Below are positions 7,327 through 14,100 of a DNA stretch of 17,889 bases, piece after piece. Origin of the DNA: Planctomycetota bacterium (GTDB lineage Bacteria > Planctomycetota > Planctomycetia > Pirellulales > Pirellulaceae); the NCBI GenBank assembly GCA_026692885.1, contig JAPLNJ010001112.1, positions 1 to 17,889 of the forward strand, in the 5' to 3' direction. The stretch's first letter is position 1. The number at the start of each line of letters is the position of its first letter. The notes beneath the pieces were generated by a model that was given only the letters and a program-made list of their open reading frames with translations, made no database searches and was not told the origin of the DNA. Position numbers and translations under genes: made by a program.

Positions 7327-8967
7327 CTAAAACTCGGTCTGATATTTCTTGGTCATGACGATTCGAATTTCCGAGGTTTTGGCGTCCAGTTCCGTCTCGA
7401 TCTGCTGGACCGACATCGCCGCAGCGGCCGTCTCCTCCGTCCGGACTTGCATGGCGACTGCTGCCTCCTCCCGAATTGTCAATCCGCGCGTGACCGTGGT
7501 GTCCCCATACGTATATTGAACTCCTTCGTTGACGGCGGCGACTTGCCCGACGCGGGTGCGGATGCCCGCGCCCTTGATGGCCATCGAAGCACTGCGCAGT
7601 TGGTTCGCCACATACCCCCCGTAACCTACCATCTGATCGTCCACGTTCAACAGCGGCAAGCGATCAACCCGGCGTGCATACATCTCGTACCAGGCGCCGA
7701 CCTGGGAAATGGCCTTGGCCTCGCGTTTGCGTCCGCGCAGGTCGCCCACGAGTTGTCGCGTCGAGTGGAAGTACTGACGCGTGGCCTTTGCGGTCGCCGG
7801 GATGTTGCTCGGACTCAGCTCCGGAACGGAGGGAGCCTGGCCTGGACTGACTGGCGGACTTGGCGGGTCTTTGGCTGGGCTGGGTTTCTGGCTCGGCGGG
7901 CTTTGGGCCGGGGGAGGTTCCGCGCTCGGCGGCTCCTTGCTCGGAAGGGCCGCTTGCATCCCGGGGATGGAGCTGACGCTGGTTTCCGCCACCCGCGGAG
8001 CCTCGCGCAGATTGTGGAACGCACCGGTCGGCAAGTCGACCAAGCTGGACAGACGCGTCAGGCCGCTGCTGGTCAGATAACCTCCGAACATGATCCTGCG
8101 CCCCTCGACCTCGGCCTTCCAGTTCTCGAACTCGTCGATCATCAGTCCGCGTGAAGCCAGAATCGCCAGCAACAGCGGCTTTACGAGTTGCGGCGATACG
8201 GAAACGTCGCGGCCGAAGTCCAGCTTGATCTTGCCGAACGGGCGCTGATCGAACGTCAGGCCGAGTATCAGGCTCTTGACACTCACGAGAAGCTGGGCTA
8301 GTTCCTTCATTTCCAGGTTGGCGTTCTTGAGCTGGGGGTCGTCGAGGGCTTGGATTCCCTGCTGGACGTCCTCCAGCGCCGCCACGTCGGACAGGTCAAG
8401 GGCCATGATGATCTCGGCCCCAGCGTCCGCGTAGCCCACGGCTTCCTGGAGCGGGGCGGATAGCGGGCTGCCAGAGCCACGCGTCCAACGCGACACGGCT
8501 TGCCGGTTGCCCGGAGCGAAGCCGCCCAGCGTCTGCTCCGAGAACCGCACGAGGTAGCTGTCGTCTGGCAATCGCAGACCGGGCAGGTTGGACACGGTGT
8601 CCGTCACGCCGCCATATTGCCGAGCCAAATTCGCCAGCACCGGTGCCGAGTCCATCCGGACCACCGCCAGTTGCCAAACCGGCCGCATCGACCGGAGGTC
8701 GAGCTGTGCGGCGAGCAGCAGTTGATTGGCGTCGATGGGGATGCTGGTCAAGCCTCCGGCGATCCGCTTTTCGGCATCTTCGCGCCAGCCTTCTTTCTGC
8801 GCCAGGGGCTTGCTGAAGAGTTTCTGGACATTCACCAGCACGATGGCGTTCGCCGAGTCGGGCACATGGCGCGCCAGCTCGGCAAACGGTGCCTCGGCTG
8901 CGGCGGCGACCAGCGGCGACAAACAGGTGAGGACAAGAGCGACGGAAGACAGGCAACGGGGTCTCAT
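7327..8967 (-). CDS. Secreted hypothetical protein with proline-rich linker
   Basis: A 546-residue protein of no family I recognise. It begins with a clear Sec signal peptide (MRPRCLSSVALVLTCLSPLV then AAAAEA, cleavage near residue 26). Residues 27-330 look globular (FAELARHVPDSANAIVLVNV, with several alternating strand and helix stretches), of a type common in uncharacterised planctomycete exported proteins. A low-complexity proline/serine linker spans about 341-391 (KEPPSAEPPPAQSPP and similar). The C-terminal 155 residues contain a charged helical stretch (LVGDLRGRKREAKAISQ) and an alanine/glutamate-rich helix near the end. The ATG at 8967 is preferred over the ATG at 8973 because AGGAG is then seven bases upstream; the other would leave one base. 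Upstream extension of the frame runs through a dispersed repeat and is rejected. Probably periplasmic or outer-surface. Confidence 0.8.
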   Translation of the reverse strand: MRPRCLSSVALVLTCLSPLVAAAAEAPFAELARHVPDSANAIVLVNVQKLFSKPLAQKEGWREDAEKRIAGGLTSIPIDANQLLLAAQLDLRSMRPVWQLAVVRMDSAPVLANLARQYGGVTDTVSNLPGLRLPDDSYLVRFSEQTLGGFAPGNRQAVSRWTRGSGSPLSAPLQEAVGYADAGAEIIMALDLSDVAALEDVQQGIQALDDPQLKNANLEMKELAQLLVSVKSLILGLTFDQRPFGKIKLDFGRDVSVSPQLVKPLLLAILASRGLMIDEFENWKAEVEGRRIMFGGYLTSSGLTRLSSLVDLPTGAFHNLREAPRVAETSVSSIPGMQAALPSKEPPSAEPPPAQSPPSQKPSPAKDPPSPPVSPGQAPSVPELSPSNIPATAKATRQYFHSTRQLVGDLRGRKREAKAISQVGAWYEMYARRVDRLPLLNVDDQMVGYGGYVANQLRSASMAIKGAGIRTRVGQVAAVNEGVQYTYGDTTVTRGLTIREEAAVAMQVRTEETAAAAMSVQQIETELDAKTSEIRIVMTKKYQTEF

Positions 8968-8996
8968 GATCATTCTCCTGCATGGATTCTGGGTGT

Positions 8997-9024
8997 GGAC
9001 ACTAGCCCGACGCGCCAGCGAGGG
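8997..9024 (-). repeat. Dispersed SLARRASEG-type repeat, single inverted copy
   Basis: One copy of the ~26-bp planctomycete repeat (ACTAGCCCGACGCGCCAGCG on the plus strand), opposite in orientation to the three copies 100-240 bases further right. It sits just upstream of the secreted-protein gene, so it is in the likely 5' untranslated or promoter region. Confidence 0.8.
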
Positions 9025-9111
9025 TGGTTGAGGCCCACTCGACGTGAATGTCCGTGAATTGCCGTAGGTTTCGGCAAGCAACCACATCTCAGGCGAAACA
9101 CCGGGGCAAAG

Positions 9112-9279
9112 TCTGGGACACCCTCGCTGGCGCGTCGGGCTAGTGTGCGCAACGTTATGATCAAGAAGTCTGGGGCACCCTCGCTTGCGCGTCGGGCTAG
9201 TGTGCGCAACGTTATGATCAAGAAGTCTGGGGCACCCTCGCTGGCGCGTCGGGCTAGTGTGCGCAACGTTATGATCAAG
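9112..9279 (+). repeat. Tandem array of three 57-bp units containing the dispersed repeat
   Basis: Three almost identical units start at 9112, 9169 and 9226; the last lacks three bases. Each unit holds the core CCTCGCTGGCGCGTCGGGCT followed by AGTGTGCGCAACGTTATGAT and a CAAGAAG spacer. Differences are a single base or so (GGGACA/GGGGCA, CTGG/CTTG). The 8968-9327 stretch between the two flanking genes holds no gene, only this array and the inverted copy at 8997-9024. Confidence 0.9.
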
Positions 9280-9327
9280 GCCGTTTGGTCACTCTTCCCT
9301 GCCACTGGTCACACCGTCGGGTGTGGT

Positions 9328-9795
9328 TCATTTCGAGCCAGTGTGATTCGTTTTCTCCGCGTCCGATTCCCGGTTTCCCGGCGGCGGATCCACACGCGGC
9401 TTGGCCCGCGTTTTCGATACCTCGTCCGCCAGGCCCGGAAACACGACATGGTCATCCAGGTTGAAGTCCTCTTCGGTCCCGGCCGCGGATTCGGCAACGG
9501 CTGGTTTTCGGTCAGCCGCCGTCGCGAGTCCCGGCTTCTGCGGTTCGGGTCCGTTGGCTGGGAGCGGCGTGTCGCGGGCACCTGGCGCCGACTCGGTTCT
9601 GTCGAGCGGGCCGACCGCCTTGCCTTGGGCCGGTTGTGGGACCACGCTCGGCGCTGTCTCCGCATCGCGTCGGGCATCCCGAATCGCCTGCCGAGTGCGT
9701 TCCCCTTCGCGGCCGATCAGCCACACCAACAGACCGGTCAGAGCCAGTGCGGCCAGAGTTCCCAGAACGTACTTGATCGCGTAGGCGAGTTTCAT
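9328..9795 (-). CDS. Hypothetical single-pass membrane protein with proline-rich tail
   Basis: A 155-residue protein of unknown family. Residues 9-27 (YVLGTLAALALTGLLVWLI) form one strong membrane segment after a short N-terminus. A charged segment follows (REGERTRQAIRDARRDAE), then a low-complexity Pro/Ala tail ending in an acidic patch (EEDFNLDDHVVFPGLADEV). The basic charges directly after the span suggest the long tail is cytoplasmic, although the short N-terminus carries one lysine only. I take the ATG at 9795 because it places the span at the N-terminus as in small anchored proteins; the frame extends to 9957 without convincing sequence. No strong ribosome binding site is visible. Its neighbours are repeats and hypothetical genes, so context gives no function. 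Confidence 0.55.
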   Translation of the reverse strand: MKLAYAIKYVLGTLAALALTGLLVWLIGREGERTRQAIRDARRDAETAPSVVPQPAQGKAVGPLDRTESAPGARDTPLPANGPEPQKPGLATAADRKPAVAESAAGTEEDFNLDDHVVFPGLADEVSKTRAKPRVDPPPGNRESDAEKTNHTGSK

Positions 9796-10036
9796 GGGCG
9801 GTAACGACTTTCTAGGAATGCCGATTTCGGTTGCGTTCTTCTCGGCAGCTATGTTCGGGAGTTCGTGGCCAATTGGGGAAAGTTGGATCTGGTCTCGGCA
9901 AGTTTCTGTGTGGCACGTCCCTGAGTCTAAGCGAAGGGCGTGGTTGACCGCCACCACGGGTTCAGCAGGCGTCTGTTTTGTCCGGCATCTGAGAGGGTGT
10001 CCATCATCCGGCTTGAGTCGGAAGCGGAGCGGCAGA

Positions 10037-10078
10037 AATGAATACGGAATACTGAATGAGGAATACGGAAGGCAGAAT
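10037..10078 (-). repeat. Heptamer repeat array, left of the four-helix-bundle gene
   Basis: Six degenerate 7-base units of the type ACTGAAT (AATGAAT, ACGGAAT, ACTGAAT, GAGGAAT, ACGGAAG, GCAGAAT). This is the reverse complement of the ATTCAGT heptamers found on the other side of the gene at 10500-10576. The gap from 9796 to 10107 holds nothing else I can identify. Confidence 0.7.
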
Positions 10079-10107
10079 GAATGGACATGGGAGCGGCGCT
10101 GTGGGAT

Positions 10108-10488
10108 TCATGGTTTTTGTTTACGCGTCTTGGCAGTGACAATCGACTTCACGAGAATCGCAATCAGCTGGTCGCTCTCGTCCAGCAACGGAGACAACCG
10201 TGCTTCCGGCAACAGGTCGGCGCGGACGATCAAATCGAGCCAGCACTGTGACTCCCGTAGCTCCTTCAGGCAGATCCCCAGCTTGTGGATGAAGTCTTTC
10301 TGGCTTTCGGCACCGCGGGCTTCGGCATAGTTCGGGGCGCCGGCCGTGCCACATCGTACAAGCTGCCCCGCGACGTGCCGCCCGAGTCGTGTGTCCGGAA
10401 GCGCGTCGACGACCTTGCCGATCCTAGCGGCAAACTCAACCAGACGCGATGCCAGGTCATCACCAATCCGCTTCGGGCGTCCAGTCAT
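10108..10488 (-). CDS. Four helix bundle protein (S23/23S rRNA-intervening-sequence family)
   Basis: A 126-residue helical protein matching the S23/IVP family (TIGR02436-type). The typical central signature is present: VRCGTAGAPNYAEARGAESQ around residues 44-63, then DFIHKLGICLKELRESQCWL around 65-84. These correspond to the usual RSGTSVGANYxEA and FxxKLxIxxKExxEtxYWL pattern. The family adopts a left-handed four-helix bundle, forms pentamers and is related in fold to Avd of diversity-generating retroelements. A cellular role for the stand-alone members is not established. The gene is bracketed by ATTCAG-type heptamer arrays in opposite orientation, and follows on the same strand a truncated Avd-type gene. 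No strong ribosome binding site is seen before the ATG at 10488. Confidence 0.85.
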   Translation of the reverse strand: MTGRPKRIGDDLASRLVEFAARIGKVVDALPDTRLGRHVAGQLVRCGTAGAPNYAEARGAESQKDFIHKLGICLKELRESQCWLDLIVRADLLPEARLSPLLDESDQLIAILVKSIVTAKTRKQKP

Positions 10489-10499
10489 ACTCGTTCCCC

Positions 10500-10576
10500 A
10501 TTCAGCATTCAGTATTCAGCATTCAGTACTCAGCATTCAGTACTCAGCATTCAGTATTCAGTATTCCCTATTCATT
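10500..10576 (+). repeat. Heptamer repeat array of 11 units, right of the four-helix-bundle gene
   Basis: Eleven contiguous 7-base units (ATTCAGC, ATTCAGT, ATTCAGC, ATTCAGT, ACTCAGC, ATTCAGT, ACTCAGC, ATTCAGT, ATTCAGT, ATTCCCT, ATTCATT). The array begins 12 bases upstream of the four-helix-bundle start codon. On the other side, 17 bases separate it from the point where similarity to Avd proteins stops. Confidence 0.9.
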
Positions 10577-10593
10577 CCGTCCCACGAGCCGTG

Positions 10594-10704
10594 CTCGCCG
10601 AGCACGAAGCGGTGATTCCGTGGGAACCGGCTGGTGTGCTGGCAGGACCACAGGATGAGGTCGTAGGTCTTCGTAATCACCACAAGTTCTTCACCTGGCT
10701 TCAT
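10594..10704 (-). pseudogene. avd: Truncated Avd-type gene of a diversity-generating retroelement (5' fragment)
   Basis: From the ATG at 10704 the frame encodes 37 residues that match, from memory, the N-terminus of Avd-like four-helix-bundle proteins: EELVVITKTYDLILW, then FPRNHRFVLGE. The KTYDLxLW and FPRxxRFxLG blocks are hallmark residues of helix 1 and the following turn. After Glu37 the sequence loses similarity (HGSWDGMNREY and stop) and enters the heptamer array, so about two thirds of a protein of roughly 120 residues is missing. Avd is the accessory subunit that binds the reverse transcriptase and RNA in DGRs. The gene lies downstream of, and in the same direction as, the kinase-FGE gene, the usual target-avd-RT order. 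No reverse transcriptase or avd 3' part follows. Confidence 0.65.
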
Positions 10705-10813
10705 CGGCCAGTTACTTGTCACACGACCTAGTGAATCGCCATCCGGCACCGGCGGGATGTTTCGACCGGAGACATTCTACGGCATGCCTGACGCGGAAGC
10801 TCTATCCCCGTCC

Positions 10814-10892
10814 CTCTGCGTCGGTCGCGTCTCTGTGGTGTTTCCGTTGGTCGGAAGAAAGAGGACACCACAGAGACGCGACGGACGCAGAG
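10814..10892. repeat. 28-base inverted repeat, 27/28 matched
   Basis: Arms at 10814-10841 (CTCTGCGTCGGTCGCGTCTC...) and 10865-10892 pair with one mismatch around a 23-base loop. It resembles the dispersed CTCTGCGTC...CTCTGTGGTG element I remember from planctomycete intergenic DNA. It separates the kinase-FGE stop codon from the truncated avd fragment and could form a strong RNA or DNA hairpin. Confidence 0.85.
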
Positions 10893-10919
10893 AAGTCGTC
10901 GGGATCGGGGGGACCCGGA

Positions 10920-10945
10920 CTCACTGGCGCGTCGGGCTAGTGTCC
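10920..10945 (+). repeat. Dispersed SLARRASEG-type repeat, intergenic copy
   Basis: One copy of the ~26-bp repeat (core GGCGCGTCGGGCTAGTGTCC). It lies between the 28-base inverted repeat and the hairpin that follows the kinase-FGE gene. Confidence 0.8.
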
Positions 10946-10963
10946 AAAATAGCGCGCACGCCT

Positions 10964-10981
10964 AAAGCCGCAAGCGGCTTT
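10964..10981. other. Perfect hairpin 23 bases past the kinase-FGE stop
   Basis: AAAGCCGC-AA-GCGGCTTT is a perfect 8-base stem, or seven pairs with a four-base CAAG loop. DGRs carry a GC-rich hairpin or cruciform shortly after the variable region, and this is in the expected place. It could equally be a transcription terminator without U-tract, or a copy of a dispersed planctomycete palindrome. Confidence 0.5.
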
Positions 10982-11004
10982 GGGCGGTAAAGGGATAAGG
11001 GAAT

Positions 11005-11100
11005 TCAGGGGTAAGTCCTCGCCACACGGAAACCAACAGTACTCTTGCGATTCGTCGGCTGATCGCCGTTGCGATAGGCACCACGCTCGTACCGCGATAG
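11005..11100 (-). other. Candidate DGR variable region at the 3' end of the kinase-FGE gene
   Basis: The last 32 or so codons of the FGE domain (from NDLSRYERGAYRN to the stop) correspond to the ligand-facing segment that DGRs diversify in FGE-type targets. Several codons (GGC, GAT, AGT, ACT, GTT) in the stretch RNGDQPTNRKSTVGF can be reached from AAC or AAT by adenine substitution alone. This fits, but does not prove, adenine-specific mutagenesis; the positions are also variable in ordinary SUMF1 proteins. No template repeat exists in the window to compare. Confidence 0.3.
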
Positions 11101-14100
11101 ATCGTTGAACGAGCCGCCCCGCAACACACGGCGTTCCTTGCCGGTAACCGCGTCGTTATCCGGCTTGTCTTCGCCTTTGCCGCTGGGATATTTGAAACTT
11201 CGATCGTGGCACCATTCTGCCGCGTTTCCCAACATATCGAACAGCCCGAAATCGTTGGGCTTCAGCGAACCCACAGGCCAAGCGCGATCGCTGGCATTGC
11301 CTTGAAAGTAAGCATAGCTGTCCAGCAACCGATCCGTCGCGCCGTAGTAGCGGCTGGTGACCGCCCCGGATCGGCAAGCATACTCCCACTCCGCTTCGCT
11401 CGGCAGTCGGTATCCCTTACGGTTCAGATAATCGACCGCAGGTGTCATGCCTTCCACGAATTTGTACGGGTGATTGGGTTCGTAACACCACTGGTTGTAC
11501 GGCAAGCCTTCTTGCTCACTCAGCCAATTGCAGTACGCCGCCGCTTCATACCACGTGATGTCTCCATGCGGACATTCCGGATCAGGATAGTAGCGTTCTT
11601 TGTATTCGGCTAGGGCGGAACGGACTTCCGGATTCGCTTTCAGAAACCGTTCGAACTGGACCCGGGTGACCTCCTTGGCCGCAATCGCAAAACTGCGACC
11701 GATATGCCGCCGGTGGAGTATCTCGCCAGGATTCCGCTCCGTTTCACTGGTCGGCGATCCCATCGGAAACTCCATGGGGCCGGGGATCAGCACCATGGTC
11801 TGCCCTTGACCATTGAGGTACCACTGGTTCTTGCCTTGCGGCTTGTGGTTCTTGCCTTGCGGCTTGCCCGTCGCCAGTGGCTGGTCGAGTTCCTTGAGTC
11901 GAGCTTGTTGCCGCCATTGCCGAAGTACCCACTCGGCCGCGCCGTGAATGCCCGGATCGGGATCGTCCCGGTACAGGTCCAGCAGCTTCGGAATCAGCCG
12001 CTGTCGGCTGACACTAGCCCGACGCGCAAGCGAGGGAGGACCGTCCCCCTTCCCTCGCTCGCGCGTCGGGCTAGTGTTCCCTTGCTCGCGCGTCGGGCTA
12101 GTGTCCGAAGGGACGGTCTCAACCGCGGGCAACAGATCCTCACCATATTCGCCCAGGCTCAACAACAGCGCCCGGCGAGCCGAAACGTCCTGCTCCTGAT
12201 CGAGCCGGGCGATAAGCAGCTTGGGATCGACACCCAGCGGACCGGCCCGCTGGATCAGGTAGCTGCGTGCGGTCGGATCGGGACTGTGCCTGAACACCGG
12301 CCAGACCTTGTCGCCGGCCTTCATCCGCAGCAAGGCCGCGGCGGCATTCGCCTGCCGACTGCCCAGCTTTTCCCGTTCCTCTTCGGTCGCATCGGCCGCA
12401 ACCTGCCGTGCCAGTTCAACCTCCAAGAGCGGAACAGCCTTGTCGGCGTGCGTTTGCAGGACCGGCAGCAGCACCGCAAATTGCTTCGGATCCGCCAAGG
12501 GGATCAACTCGGCCAGGACCCCGGGTTGGTCGGCCGCATAATCGGCCAGGATGCCCGTGGCCACGGATCGTTCCGCTTCGGAACGCTTCGCATCTTCGAA
12601 GATCTTCTGCAGCGGCGGCAACAGTTTCCTCGCTGTTGGCCGCAGGGCTTCCATCCAGGCGGTCATGTGCAAGGGGTTCTCGCCGACGAGCACCTCGACG
12701 GTCGGCCGGCTGGCCTTGGCCCAGCCCGTGCCCTCGGGATCAAACGCCGCCAGGGCACAGGCAGCCCGGAAGCGGCGGCCCTTGGGGGACTCCGAGTCGT
12801 CTACGATCGACCACATCGGCTGCGCCAGTGTCTTGCGGTGCGGAAGCAGCGCTGTGCGGATCACGGGCAACTCGGTAGGCTCGGCGTCCAACAGACGATC
12901 GCGCAAGTAAGCGACCTGCTGCGGGTCATTCGACAGCAGGACCAGACTGACGCGAAGTCGCTCTTTCGGGGACAGATCTTGCTGCTGGGCAAGCTCTTTC
13001 AAGCGGGGGCCGATGTCTTCGCGGAACGGGGCCATGCCCTCAATCAGGAACGGCACCTGGCCGATCTCCGCACGGCGCAGCGATTCGATCTGGGCCAGGG
13101 CCCGTTCCTTCTGCGTCTTGACGACGTCGGCCAGAGCAGTCTCCGCCCGCTGCCGCTCGCCATCCGCGCGTGTTCGCTCGGCCGTTTCCTTCTCAAGAGA
13201 CTGCTCCGCCCGCTGCCGCTCGGTTTCGGCCGTAGCCAGTGCCTGAGAGGTTTTCACGTAGGCCAGCAGGGAGACCATCGCCACGAGCAACAACAGCACG
13301 CCAGCCGTCGCGGACAGCCCGGCCACGACCGGATTCCTGCCGCACCAGCGGACCAAACGTTCCACCGTACCAACCGGGCGCGCGGTGACCGGCTCGCCGG
13401 CCAGCCAGCGCCGTAGATCCTCGGCCATCGCGCGACAATCGGCGTAGCGGCGATTCCGCACCTTCGAGATCGCCTTGACGCAAATCGCTTCCAGATCGAC
13501 CGGGATTTCCGGATTGATCTTTCGCGGCGGGTCCGGCTCCTGTGTCCGTACCAAGGACAGCACCAGGCTGTCTGGCCCGGAGAACGGCGTCTCGCCGCAC
13601 AGCAATTCGTACAGCACGACACCCAAGCTGTATTGGTCGGATACGGGGCCTACCTCATCTTGCCGGCCCCAGGCTTGCTCTGGTGCCATGTAGGCCGCCG
13701 TGCCCATGATGGTGCCGTCCCGGGTCAGCTTGCTGTCGTCCACCGCAGGCTGGCCGAGCTGTGGGTGTGCTCCCGGCGGCGCAGGGTCTGCATCCTGCAA
13801 AGCATCGGCCTCAGGCACCGCGGCGATGCCATCGTCCACGCGGGCCAAACCAAAATCCATCACCAGCGGGTCGCCTTGAGCGTCGAGCATGATGTTGGCC
13901 GGCTTGACGTCCCGATGCACAATCCCGCGTTGGTGCGCGTACTGGAGCGCCCCGGCCAAGTCCATCAACAGCTTGGCCGCCTGCCGGAAGTCAACGTGTT
14001 GTGGCGTGGAACCGGCCGGTTCCACACCCCCGGTGGCTCGCTTTTGCCGTAGTCCTGCAACCAAAGTCCGGGCCTTCTTCCGCAGGCCCGGTTGGTCCCA

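Noticed and set aside
8967..9087. N-terminal extension of the secreted protein to 9087
   Set aside because: The extension translates the dispersed repeat and would bury the clear signal peptide at residue 40. A good ribosome binding site supports the ATG at 8967.
9112..9279. CRISPR array
   Set aside because: The 57-base units are identical throughout, with no unique spacers, and no cas genes are near.
10500..10576. DGR template repeat or CRISPR
   Set aside because: It is a simple 7-base repeat with no resemblance to the FGE 3' end and no spacers.
11704..13416. 570-codon plus-strand open frame
   Set aside because: It lies antisense to the kinase-FGE gene, whose domains are clear. The frame is open because of GC-rich codon use and has no domain-like sequence.
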